From NCBI RefSeq assembly GCF_005146945.1, contig NZ_SWMS01000002.1, forward strand, positions 496,001 through 560,000: 64,000 nt of DNA, read 5' to 3'. Made by a program: the position numbers and the translations under genes. Under the pieces are notes generated by a model. The model saw only the letters and a list, made by a program, of their open reading frames with translations, searched no databases and had not been told where the DNA came from. The DNA is from Prauserella endophytica. GTDB lineage: Bacteria; Actinomycetota; Actinomycetes; Mycobacteriales; Pseudonocardiaceae. This document shows positions 17,118 through 25,106 of the stretch, one piece after another (position 1 is the first letter of the stretch; each line of letters starts with the position of its first letter).

Positions 17118-18268
17118 CCGCACCGACGGCGCCGGGCGCCGCGAAGCGGGACATCGCCGCGCGGATCCGGGCGGCGGAGGAAGGTCTTCTCGCGCTCTCC
17201 CACCGCATTCACGCCCACCCCGAGCTCGCGTTCGAGGAGACGCTCGCGAGCGGTTGGGTCGCCGAGGCGTTGGCCCTCGGTGGTCTCACGGTCGAGCACG
17301 GGTGCTACGGCCTGCCCACGGCGGTACGCGCCACAGCCGGGTCCGGACCCTGCCACGTGGTCGTGTGCGCCGAGTACGACGCCCTGCCCGGGATGGGCCA
17401 CGCGTGCGGCCACAACATCATCGCGGCCGCCGCGGTCGGGGCGGGGCTCGGCCTCGCTCCGGTGGCCGACGAGCTGGGGCTCACCGTCACCGTGCTGGGC
17501 ACACCCGCCGAGGAGGGCGGCGGGGGCAAGGTGCTGATGCTCGAACGCGGCGCGTTCGACACGGCAGACGCCGTGATGATGGTGCACCCCGCCGCACAGG
17601 AGGCGGCGCGGTGGCGCGGATCGGCCGTCTCGGTGCTCGGCGTGACCTACCGGGGGCGTCCCGCGCACGCGGGCGCCCATCCCGAACAGGGGGTCAACGC
17701 CGCGGACGCGATGACCATCGCGCAGGTCGCCATCGGCCTGCTGCGCCAGCAGACGCGCGACGGCGACCGCGTACACGGCATCGTCACCGACGGCGGTGCG
17801 GCGGCCAACGTGATCCCGGAGCACACCACCGGCAACTGGATCGTCCGCTCGGGGAATGTCGCTGAGCTGGCCGCGCTCAAGAAACGGGTGCTCGCCTGCT
17901 TCGAGGCGGGCGCGGTGGGCTCCGGCTGCGAGCTGACGATCGAGCCCGCCTGTCCCGACTACGCCGAGGTCGTGCACGACGAGGCCATGGTGACGCTCTA
18001 CCGGGCGAACGCCGAGGCGCTGGGCCGCCGCTTCCCGGCCGAGGGCACGTTCGCGGGTGCGGCGACGGACCTGGGCAACGTGTCGCATCGCGTCCCGGCG
18101 ATCCATCCCATGCTGGGCCTCGACTGCCTGCCCGCGGTCAACCACCAGCCCGAGTTCGCCGCCGCGTGCGTCACCCCGGCGGCCGACCGCGCCGTTGTCG
18201 ACGGAGCAATCGCGCTCGCCTGGACGGCCGCCGATGTCGCCGCGAGGTACCCCGCAACAAGATCGTGA
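17114..18268 (+). CDS. M20-family amidohydrolase/peptidase
   Basis: A 384-residue M20D-type metallo-amidohydrolase. The metal-binding signature is intact: CAEYDALPGMGHACGHN near residue 88, GTPAEEGGGGK, MVHPA, and the dimerisation-domain feature GRPAHAGAHPEQGVNA. Relatives cleave N-acyl amino acids, peptides such as p-aminobenzoyl-glutamate, or other amides. The GTG start overlaps the aldehyde dehydrogenase stop, so it belongs to the GMC/ALDH operon. That is unusual for a plain choline pathway and suggests the true substrate may be an N-acylated amino alcohol or a similar amide. Confidence 0.85.
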   Translation: MTAPTAPGAAKRDIAARIRAAEEGLLALSHRIHAHPELAFEETLASGWVAEALALGGLTVEHGCYGLPTAVRATAGSGPCHVVVCAEYDALPGMGHACGHNIIAAAAVGAGLGLAPVADELGLTVTVLGTPAEEGGGGKVLMLERGAFDTADAVMMVHPAAQEAARWRGSAVSVLGVTYRGRPAHAGAHPEQGVNAADAMTIAQVAIGLLRQQTRDGDRVHGIVTDGGAAANVIPEHTTGNWIVRSGNVAELAALKKRVLACFEAGAVGSGCELTIEPACPDYAEVVHDEAMVTLYRANAEALGRRFPAEGTFAGAATDLGNVSHRVPAIHPMLGLDCLPAVNHQPEFAAACVTPAADRAVVDGAIALAWTAADVAARYPATRS

Positions 18269-18343
18269 CCGGTTCGTGCGGTTCGCCCGTAAGGATGGGG
18301 TCGTCGCGCCTCCGCGCGAACGGGACCAACGAAGGGCGCGTTC

Positions 18344-19186
18344 ATGGGAAGAAGGCTGTTCGCCGCCGGTGTCATGGCGATGGCGTTGACCGTCAGCGGG
18401 TGCGCTCAGGAGATCGGGGGCACGGCCGGTGGGGCCGACGACCGGGTGCAGAGCCTGGTCCGCGCGGCGGAGCAGAGCGCGGCCGAGTTCGAGTCGGCCA
18501 GGTTCTTCCTGAACATGGACGTGGGCGCGATGTCCATGACCGGCGAGGGTTCGGGGACCTTCGCCGGGAAGGACATCGCCATGGAGATGGTGGCCACCAT
18601 GGACCTGACGTCCATGGGTGGCGAGTCGTACACCTACGAGCTGCGCATGCTCGGCGAGACCCTCTACCTGCGGATGCCACCGGAGCTGGCAGGTCCCGCG
18701 GGCCTGCCCACGGACAAGCCGTGGGTCTCGGCCTCGTACGAGGACTTCGTCGGGCTGCAGCTCGACATGGACCGGATGCTCGAGACGAGCGACCCCACCA
18801 AGCAGCTGGAGCTGCTCGCCGGCTCGGGTGAGATCCTCGACGTCGAGCACAACCAGAAGGTGGACGGGCGAGACACCACCAAGTACGTCATCGACGTCGA
18901 CTACGAGCAGCTGCTGGAGCATCAGGGCATGGCCGCGGACCCGGCCCTGCTCCCCGAGGGCGTCGAGCTGGGCAGGGTGCCGGTCTCGGTGTGGATCGAC
19001 GGCAGGGACCTGCCGTTGCTGATCGAGATGGACATGCGCGACGCCATCGCGCGGGTCGCCGGCGAGGAGGAGCCGGGGATGTTCGTGAGCGACGCGCTCC
19101 TCTCGATGAAGTACTACGACTGGGGCGCGCCGGTGTCCGTGGAGGAGCCACCCGCCGACCAGGTCGGGGCGCTGCCCGCGAAGTGA
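18344..19186 (+). CDS. Actinobacterial lipoprotein, LppX/LprG-like
   Basis: A 280-residue lipoprotein with the lipobox LTVSGC. The mature sequence alternates short beta-type stretches (ESARFFLNMDVGAMSMTGEGSG, YTYELRMLGETLYLRMP, KYVIDVDY, VSVWIDGRDLPLLIEMDM), typical of the half-barrel fold of LppX/LprG-like lipoproteins that bind lipids at the mycobacterial-type envelope. Overall identity to those cannot be judged here. It stands alone, 75 bases after the M20 gene, and converges with the mutarotase gene. Function unknown. Confidence 0.7.
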   Translation: MGRRLFAAGVMAMALTVSGCAQEIGGTAGGADDRVQSLVRAAEQSAAEFESARFFLNMDVGAMSMTGEGSGTFAGKDIAMEMVATMDLTSMGGESYTYELRMLGETLYLRMPPELAGPAGLPTDKPWVSASYEDFVGLQLDMDRMLETSDPTKQLELLAGSGEILDVEHNQKVDGRDTTKYVIDVDYEQLLEHQGMAADPALLPEGVELGRVPVSVWIDGRDLPLLIEMDMRDAIARVAGEEEPGMFVSDALLSMKYYDWGAPVSVEEPPADQVGALPAK

Positions 19187-19199
19187 GCCGCTGAGCGCC

Positions 19200-19532
19200 T
19201 CACGCGTCGCCGTTCAGCTGATCGGCAAGGCTCCACAGCAGGGGCAGCCCGTCGTCGTCGCCGGAGTAGTCGTCCGGCTTCGCGTGGAGCGGTCCGACCG
19301 TCGCCTGCCAGCGCACGTTCGCGGGGTGATCACGGAGTGCGTGCCGCATCGCCTGGTAGTCCTCCACCTCGATGAGGTGGAAAAGGTGTGTCCCGTCGCG
19401 CCAGATCCTCCAGTCCTTGACACCGTTCTCGGCCAGCGCCGCGGCCACGTCGGCGGGGATGCTCTCGTGCACGGCCTCGTAGTCGGGCTCCGCGCCCGGC
19501 TTCAGCTCCGTGTGCAGGGCGATCTGGGGCAT
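19200..19532 (-). CDS. L-rhamnose mutarotase-family protein
   Basis: A 110-residue protein of the RhaM/RhaU family: HTELKPGAEPDYEAVHESIP at the N-terminus, the central WRIWRDGTHLFHLIEVEDY and the C-terminal PLLWSLADQ. Family enzymes interconvert anomers of L-rhamnose, L-fucose and related sugars. It starts with ATG after GAGAGGACC and is 17 bases downstream of the LacI gene on the same strand, so both are probably one transcript. It suggests that the LacI-controlled genes handle a free sugar. Confidence 0.85.
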   Translation of the reverse strand: MPQIALHTELKPGAEPDYEAVHESIPADVAAALAENGVKDWRIWRDGTHLFHLIEVEDYQAMRHALRDHPANVRWQATVGPLHAKPDDYSGDDDGLPLLWSLADQLNGDA

Positions 19533-19549
19533 GCGAAGGTCCTCTCGGT

Positions 19550-20584
19550 TCAGGTGTGGGATTTCGGTTCACCCGTCGACGACCGCGCCACGAGCGTCGG
19601 CGTCAGCACCTCGCGTGACCCCGGCTCGTCGCGGTAACCGGACGCGATGCGCTCGGCCAGCCGGTCCACCGCCCGCTGCCCGATCCGCTCCGGATGAGCG
19701 TCCACTGTGGACAACGAAGGTGCGGTGAGCTCGCAGAACGAGACGTTGTCGAAGCCGATCACGGACAGCTCGCCCGGCACCTCGATGCCGCGCCTCGACG
19801 CCTCGGCGAGCACACCGACGGCGATCCAGTCCACGGCGGCGAACACCGCGGTGGGTCGTTCCTCCTCGGGCAGCTCCATGAGTGCCCGCACGGCTTCCCG
19901 GCCACGTTCCGGGTCGGGTAGGCGGTCGCCGCCCAGCAGCGGCAGCGGTTCGAGCCCGTGGGCGCGCAGCGCGTCGCGGTACCCTTCCGCGCGCTGGGCG
20001 AAGTCGAGCACGGTGAGCGGCCCGGGGATGTGCGCGATCCGCCGGTGCCCGAGCTTCACGAGGTGGTCCACCGCCAGCCGTGCGCCCTGCCGGTTGTCGA
20101 TCACCACGGAGTCGATCTCCGGCGCGGCGATGTGCCGTCCGGCGAGCACCACGGGGATGCCGGCCCTGCGCAGCGCCTGCACCTCGGCGTCCTCGGCGTG
20201 CGCGCTCGTGACGATCACGCCGTCGGCGCCGCTTTTCAGCAGGCCCTGCAACAGCTCACGTTCACGCGGCTCGTCGTTGTCGGCGATGGCGAGCAGTGTC
20301 CCGAGCTGGTGCGGGGCGGCGGCACGCTCGATGCCCGCGAGGAGGTCCGCCTGGTAGGGGTTGGCGATCGAGGGGACCAGCACGCCGACGAACCGGGACC
20401 GGCCGCCGACGAGCGCGCGCGCCGAGCCGTTGGGCCGGTAGCCGAGCTCTGCCACGGCGCGTTCGATGCGCTCCCTGGCGTCGGCGGAGACGTACGGGGT
20501 GGACGTGAGGTACTTCGACACCGTCGACTTCGACACTCCCGCCCGCGCGGCCACGTCGCGGATGGTGACCGAATCCTTTGCCAC
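19550..20584 (-). CDS. LacI-family transcriptional repressor
   Basis: A 344-residue LacI/GalR regulator. The helix-turn-helix is at the very N-terminus (VTIRDVAARAGVSKSTVSKYL), followed by the hinge helix YRPNGSARALVGG and a periplasmic-binding-protein-like ligand domain (VGVLVPSIANPYQADLLAGIE, DGVIVTSA, VIDNRQGARLAVDHLVKLGH). I chose the GTG at 20584 because GGAGG lies just upstream; an ATG at 20629 is also in frame. It diverges from the polyol dehydrogenase/transketolase operon, whose promoter is overlapped by a long inverted repeat, its likely operator. Confidence 0.9.
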   Translation of the reverse strand: MAKDSVTIRDVAARAGVSKSTVSKYLTSTPYVSADARERIERAVAELGYRPNGSARALVGGRSRFVGVLVPSIANPYQADLLAGIERAAAPHQLGTLLAIADNDEPRERELLQGLLKSGADGVIVTSAHAEDAEVQALRRAGIPVVLAGRHIAAPEIDSVVIDNRQGARLAVDHLVKLGHRRIAHIPGPLTVLDFAQRAEGYRDALRAHGLEPLPLLGGDRLPDPERGREAVRALMELPEEERPTAVFAAVDWIAVGVLAEASRRGIEVPGELSVIGFDNVSFCELTAPSLSTVDAHPERIGQRAVDRLAERIASGYRDEPGSREVLTPTLVARSSTGEPKSHT

Positions 20585-20607
20585 GAAGGCCTCCAGACAT
20601 CTCGCCC

Positions 20608-20636
20608 TTGACTCACCGATTGTACGCACGCATAGT
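20608..20636 (+). promoter_or_regulatory. Promoter of the dehydrogenase/transketolase operon
   Basis: TTGACT, a 17-base spacer and CATAGT fit a sigma70-type promoter, with transcription expected to start near 20643. The hexamers are the same as those proposed for the GMC operon. The -10 box lies inside the left arm of the inverted repeat at 20632-20667. Confidence 0.6.
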
Positions 20637-20667
20637 GGACCGGTCCCCTAGGAAACCGTTCCACTAT
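20632..20667. promoter_or_regulatory. Operator-like inverted repeat overlapping -10 and start site
   Basis: Arms ATAGTGGACCGGT (20632-20644) and ACCGTTCCACTAT (20655-20667) match over 12 of 13 positions, with a 10-base centre containing CCTAGG. The position over the -10 box and start site is classical for repression, and the divergent LacI-type gene is the obvious candidate. Confidence 0.65.
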
Positions 20668-20686
20668 CGGTGAGGACACACTCTCC

Positions 20687-21742
20687 ATGACGACAACGCA
20701 GTCGGATCCGTCGCTCCGCGCCACCGTGCTGACCGCGCCGGCGACGTTCTCCACGACCCCGGCCGAGTCGCCGAGACCCGGTGTCGGCGACGTGCTGGTC
20801 CGGGTCGCGGAGACCGGGCTCTGCGGCTCGGACGTGACGATGTACCTGGGCAGGCACCCCGTGAACCGGCCGCCGCTGACGCTCGGCCACGAGTTCCACG
20901 GCGAGCTGCTCAGCGCGGGGGAGGGCACCAGTGCGCGGCCCGGCGACGCCGTAGCCGTGTTCCCCGCGCTGAGCTGCGGCGAATGCGCGAGCTGCCGGCG
21001 GGGAGCCACGAACCTCTGCCCGGACATGGGCATCATCGGCGCACAGCGCCCCGGGGCCCTCGCCGGTGTGGTCACCGTGCCCGCCGCGAGCGTGCTGCCG
21101 ATCGACCCCGCGACGCCCCCGGGGCTGCGCGTGCTCATCGAGCCGCTCGCCGTCGCGCTGCACGCCGTGAACAGGGCCGGGCCGGTCGCGGGGCGCAGGT
21201 GCGCGGTACTCGGCGCAGGCGCCATCGGCACGCTCGTCGCGCTCGTGCTGCGGCACCGCGGTGCCGAGGCGGTGCACCGGATCGACACCGACGGGCACAA
21301 GCTCTCGCTCGTCGACACCGGCATCGCGCGCCACGGGGACGGCCGCCCGCTCGCGGAGGTTCTCGGCGGCGAGCACGGCGAACTGGACGTGGTCCTCGAC
21401 TGCGTCGGCTCGGCCGAGCTGGCGGGTCAGTCGCTCGGCGCCGTGCGTCCCGGCGGCACCGTGGTGCTGGTCGGCGTGCAGCACGGCGCGTTCTCGCTGG
21501 ACGGCGTGGCCCTCCAGCGCGGCGAGCGGGCCGTGCTCGGTGTGCAGCTCTACGTCCTGGCCGACTTCACCGAGGCCATGCGGCTGCTCGCGGGCGAGCC
21601 CCTGTTCTCCGGCCTGCCGGAGTCGCTGATCCGCCGCAACGCGGTGGGCGACGTGGCCGAGGTCTTCGACCGACTGGCTCGCGGCGTGAGCACCCATCTC
21701 AAGGAAACGATCGTCTTCGCAGGAAAGGAGAACCCGTGCTGA
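20687..21742 (+). CDS. Zinc-dependent medium-chain (polyol/sorbitol-type) dehydrogenase
   Basis: A 351-residue MDR dehydrogenase. The catalytic zinc region GLCGSDVTMYLG and GHEFHGEL is present, and the structural-zinc loop CGECASCRRGATNLCP has its four cysteines. The nucleotide fold AVLGAGAIGTLVALVLRHRGA indicates NAD(P). Members oxidise polyols or sugar alcohols to ketoses. It is the first gene of an operon with a split transketolase and an MFS carrier. A dehydrogenase making a ketose followed by a transketolase that cleaves it is a sensible order; the substrate is unknown. Confidence 0.87.
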   Translation: MTTTQSDPSLRATVLTAPATFSTTPAESPRPGVGDVLVRVAETGLCGSDVTMYLGRHPVNRPPLTLGHEFHGELLSAGEGTSARPGDAVAVFPALSCGECASCRRGATNLCPDMGIIGAQRPGALAGVVTVPAASVLPIDPATPPGLRVLIEPLAVALHAVNRAGPVAGRRCAVLGAGAIGTLVALVLRHRGAEAVHRIDTDGHKLSLVDTGIARHGDGRPLAEVLGGEHGELDVVLDCVGSAELAGQSLGAVRPGGTVVLVGVQHGAFSLDGVALQRGERAVLGVQLYVLADFTEAMRLLAGEPLFSGLPESLIRRNAVGDVAEVFDRLARGVSTHLKETIVFAGKENPC

Positions 21743-22608
21743 TCCGAGCCACAGTGGACGCCTGGAAACCCGCGGCGGAGGAACCGGCCGACCTCGTCGA
21801 GGAGGTCCGTGACCTCGCCTTGTTCATCCGGTGCGAGACCGTCCGCCTGATCGGCATCGCCAAGAGCGGCCACTTCACGAGCGTCTTCTCGTGCGCTGAG
21901 CTGCTCGCCGCGCTCTACTCCGGCGTCCTGCGCGTGAGCGAGGACCCGGCGTGGCCCGACCGCGACCGGCTGATCCTCTCCAAGGGCCACTGCGCCGTCG
22001 GTCTCTACCCGGTACTGGCCAATCTCGGCTACTTCCCGCACGACTGGCTCGACACCTACACCAGGGTCGGCAGCCCGCTCGGCGATCACCCCGACATGCG
22101 CAGGGTGCCCGGGACGGACTTCTCCTCCGGCTCGCTCGGCCACGGCCTGTCCATCGGCGCGGGTATGGCGCTCGGCAACCGCATGGCGGGCCGCGACGAG
22201 AGCCGCGTGTGGGTGCTGACCGGCGACCAGGAGCTCAACGAGGGACAGATCTGGGAGGCCGCGCAGGCGGCGAGCCACTACCGGCTGGGCAACCTCGTCG
22301 CCGTCGTCGACCGCAACCGGATGGGCCTGGACGGCACCACGGAGGAGGTGATGAGCGTCGAGCCGATCGCCGACCGGTTCCGCAGCTTCGGCTGGGAGGT
22401 CACCGAGATCGACGGGCACGACGCTAGGGGAGTGCTGTCGGCCTTCGCCGCCGTGGGCAGCGAACCCGAGGGCAGGCCGAAATGCGTCATCGCCAACACC
22501 CGCAAGGGGCGCGGCGTGCCGTACATGGACCTGTCCCGCACCTGGCACCTCGGCTACCTGGAGCCGGCCGACGCCGAGAAGACGCTGAGCCTGATCGAGA
22601 GGGTCTGA
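21736..22608 (+). CDS. Transketolase, N-terminal (ThDP-binding) subunit
   Basis: A 290-residue half-transketolase. The GTG start follows AAGGAG and overlaps the dehydrogenase stop by seven bases. It holds the ThDP/Mg site (GDQELNEGQIWEAAQAA to VVDRN) and the LILSKGHCAVGLYPVLANLGY and GSLGHGLSIGAGMALGNR stretches typical of stand-alone N-terminal subunits. Split transketolases outside the pentose phosphate pathway serve dedicated catabolic routes such as apulose phosphate or sulfosugar breakdown. No kinase is in this operon, so an unphosphorylated substrate is possible. Confidence 0.9.
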   Translation: MLIRATVDAWKPAAEEPADLVEEVRDLALFIRCETVRLIGIAKSGHFTSVFSCAELLAALYSGVLRVSEDPAWPDRDRLILSKGHCAVGLYPVLANLGYFPHDWLDTYTRVGSPLGDHPDMRRVPGTDFSSGSLGHGLSIGAGMALGNRMAGRDESRVWVLTGDQELNEGQIWEAAQAASHYRLGNLVAVVDRNRMGLDGTTEEVMSVEPIADRFRSFGWEVTEIDGHDARGVLSAFAAVGSEPEGRPKCVIANTRKGRGVPYMDLSRTWHLGYLEPADAEKTLSLIERV

Positions 22609-22609
22609 C

Positions 22610-23617
22610 ATGACGAGCGACATCACCGAACGCGCCTGGACCCCCGAGCAGGAAGGGTCCTGGGACCTGGCCACCTCCTACCGGCTGTGCGAGTCCTTCG
22701 TGGCCGGTCAGGTGCTCGCCGACCTCGCGGACCACGACGACCGGATCGCCGTGCTCACCGCGGACCTCAAGTTCTCCAACCGCACCCGCGACTTCGAGCT
22801 GCGCCATCCCGACCGGTTCGTCAACACCGGAATCTGCGAACAGAACATGGTCTCGATGGCCGCCGGTATGGCCACCTGCGGCTACATCCCGTACGTCGCC
22901 ACGTTCGCGTCGTTCGTCGGGCTGCTGTGCGCGGAACAGATCCGCACCGACCTGGCCTACCCGAACGTGCCGGTGCGCGTCATCGCCCACCACACCGGCA
23001 TCTCGCTCGGCTTCTACGGCACGAGCCATCACGCCACCGAGGACATCGGCATCACGCGCTCCATCGCCAACCTCACCGTCATCGGACCCGCCGACGCCGT
23101 GTCGCTCACCGAGGCGCTGCGTCAGACCGTGGACCTCGAAGGCCCGGTCTACTTCCGCATCGGCCGCGGCCGGGACGAGGACGTCTACGGCCGCACCGGA
23201 GCCGAGTTCGAGTTCGGCAGGCTCACGACACTGCGGGAGGGCGGTGACGCGGCGATCGTCGCGACAGGTGTGACGCTCGCGCCCGCCCTGCGCGCAGCGG
23301 AGGAGCTGGCCCGCGAGGGCGTGTCGGTGGCTGTGGTCGACGCCCACACGCTGCGCCCGTTCGACGCCGAGGGATTGTGTGAGCTGGCGTCGCGCGTGCC
23401 CAGGATCCTCGTCGCCGAGGAGCACAACGTCTACACCGGACTCGCCTCGGCCTGCGCCGACGCGCTGGTGGACGGCGGCGTGGGCGGCGTGAAGCTGCAC
23501 CGCCTCGGCCTGCCCGTCGACGAGTACGCCCTGATCGGCCCGCCCACCCGGCTGTACGAGCACTACGAGCTCGACGCCGCCGGAATCGTCCGCCGGATGC
23601 GGAACCTGCTCGCGTGA
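22610..23617 (+). CDS. Transketolase, C-terminal subunit
   Basis: A 335-residue partner of the preceding gene, one base after its stop. It contains the pyrimidine-binding domain (ADLKFSNRTRDFELRHPDRF, NTGICEQNMVSMAAGMAT) with the conserved Glu in GICEQN, and the C-terminal transketolase domain (VSVAVVDAHTLRPFD, VAEEHNVYTGL). Together the two subunits make a complete transketolase that transfers two-carbon ketol units between a ketose donor and an aldehyde acceptor. The operon partner dehydrogenase may generate the ketose. Confidence 0.9.
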   Translation: MTSDITERAWTPEQEGSWDLATSYRLCESFVAGQVLADLADHDDRIAVLTADLKFSNRTRDFELRHPDRFVNTGICEQNMVSMAAGMATCGYIPYVATFASFVGLLCAEQIRTDLAYPNVPVRVIAHHTGISLGFYGTSHHATEDIGITRSIANLTVIGPADAVSLTEALRQTVDLEGPVYFRIGRGRDEDVYGRTGAEFEFGRLTTLREGGDAAIVATGVTLAPALRAAEELAREGVSVAVVDAHTLRPFDAEGLCELASRVPRILVAEEHNVYTGLASACADALVDGGVGGVKLHRLGLPVDEYALIGPPTRLYEHYELDAAGIVRRMRNLLA

Positions 23618-23660
23618 TCCCACCTCATGCCCGACCCTTTCAACGGAGAAAGGACTCGAC

Positions 23661-25010
23661 ATGCCCGACACCCCTGCTCCCGCCGGAACGGAACCTGCCG
23701 GCGAGGGCGTGACCGTAGCCGACGACCCGCCCCGCCGCCGCTACCTGCGCAAGGTGGCGCTCACCAGCTCCGCCGGTGCGATCGTGGAGTGGTACGACTT
23801 CTTCCTCTACGCGGCGGCCGCGTCGATCGTGTTCGACAAGCTGTTCTTCCCCTCCCTCGATCCCACCACCGGACTGCTGGCCTCGCTCGCGACCTACGCC
23901 GTCGGGTTCGTGAGCAGGCCGATCGGCGCGCTGCTGTTCGGCAACCTCGGTGACCGCGTCGGCCGCAAGTCCATGCTCGTGTGGACGATGGGCATCATGG
24001 GCGGCGGCACGTTCCTGATCGGGTGCCTGCCGACCTACGACGCGATCGGCGTGGCGGCGCCGATCCTGCTGATCCTGCTGCGCGTGGCGCAGGGCCTCGG
24101 CCTCGGCGGCGAGTACGGCGGCGCCGTGCTGATGGTGGTGGAGAACGCGCCCGACCGGCGCCGCGGGTACTACGGCAGTCTCGTGCAGATCGGCGTGCCC
24201 GCCGGCATCATCCTGTCCTCGGCGGCGATGGCCGTTGTGACCTCGCTTGACGAGCAGGCGCTGCTCTCGTGGGCGTGGCGGGTTCCGTTCCTGCTCAGCG
24301 CAGTGATCATCATCCCGGCCGTGGTCATCCGGTCACAACTGCACGAGACGCGGTTCTTCCGCGCGGCGCGGGACTCGGCCGCGAAGCAGCGGGCGCCGAT
24401 GGCCGAGGTGGTGACGAAGTGGTGGGGCACGTCGCTGAAGGTGGTGGGCGCCAGGATCGCCGAGAGCGCCAACCTGTTCATCTTCGCGACCTTCCCGGCC
24501 ACGTTCATCGGCAGTTTCACCGACATCCCGCACCCGGAGTCGGTGGTGCTCACCGGCTCACTCATCGGCGCCGTGCTGTCGCTGGCGCTGCTGCCCGCCT
24601 GCGCCACGCTGTCCGACCGGATCGGCCGCAAACCGGTGTACCTGGCCGGGGCCGCGGTGATGGCGGTGGACGGGTTGATCTTCTTCGAGCTGGTCAAGAC
24701 CGGTAGCGCGCCGATGATCTGGCTTGGCACGATCATCGCCTACGTCGCGATGTCGCTCATGTACGGCCCGCAGGCGGCGTACTTCTCCGAGCTGTTCCCG
24801 ACGAGCATCCGCTATTCCGGTGTCTCGCTCGGGCAGCAGTTCGGTGGCGTGCTCGGCGGCTCGCTCGCGCCGATCATCGTGGTGTCCCTGCTCGAGGTCG
24901 CGGGTGACGGGGTGTACTGGCCGGTGGTCGCCTACATCGTCGGGATCGCCGCGATCACGGCGTTGTCGGTGCTCCTGCTGCCGGAGACCCGGCGCCGGAA
25001 GCTCGGCTGA
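23661..25010 (+). CDS. MFS transporter, metabolite:H+ symporter (MHS) family, carrier 1
   Basis: A 449-residue twelve-helix carrier. MHS-family marks are GAIVEWYDFFLYAAAASIVF in helix 1, GDRVGRKSMLV after helix 2, GLGLGGEYGGAVLMVVENAP and YGPQAAYFSELFPTSIRYSG. The family moves organic acids, osmolytes and sugar acids with protons. It lies 43 bases after the transketolase and ends the LacI-controlled operon, so it probably imports that pathway's substrate. A GGAGAAAGGA ribosome site precedes the ATG. Confidence 0.87.
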   Translation: MPDTPAPAGTEPAGEGVTVADDPPRRRYLRKVALTSSAGAIVEWYDFFLYAAAASIVFDKLFFPSLDPTTGLLASLATYAVGFVSRPIGALLFGNLGDRVGRKSMLVWTMGIMGGGTFLIGCLPTYDAIGVAAPILLILLRVAQGLGLGGEYGGAVLMVVENAPDRRRGYYGSLVQIGVPAGIILSSAAMAVVTSLDEQALLSWAWRVPFLLSAVIIIPAVVIRSQLHETRFFRAARDSAAKQRAPMAEVVTKWWGTSLKVVGARIAESANLFIFATFPATFIGSFTDIPHPESVVLTGSLIGAVLSLALLPACATLSDRIGRKPVYLAGAAVMAVDGLIFFELVKTGSAPMIWLGTIIAYVAMSLMYGPQAAYFSELFPTSIRYSGVSLGQQFGGVLGGSLAPIIVVSLLEVAGDGVYWPVVAYIVGIAAITALSVLLLPETRRRKLG

Positions 25011-25024
25011 GATCCTTTCTCTCA

Positions 25025-25062
25025 TTTCAAATATTGACATGCCGTTTCAACGAATCTAGCTT
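25025..25062 (+). promoter_or_regulatory. acnX promoter with overlapping TTTCA-N5-TGACA operator
   Basis: TTGACA (25034-25039), a 17-base spacer and TAGCTT (25057-25062) form a good promoter. The motif TTTCA-AATAT-TGACA at 25025-25039 covers the -35 box. Near-identical motifs lie at 29258-29272 and 29338-29352 in the pta/iclR region, so one IclR-type regulator may control all three. The identical -10 hexamer TAGCTT is found at the SauS promoter (30301-30306). Confidence 0.6.
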
Positions 25063-25106
25063 GGGTGACCGAAACCACAGTCTCGACCGAAGCCGGTGGA
25101 GGTTAC

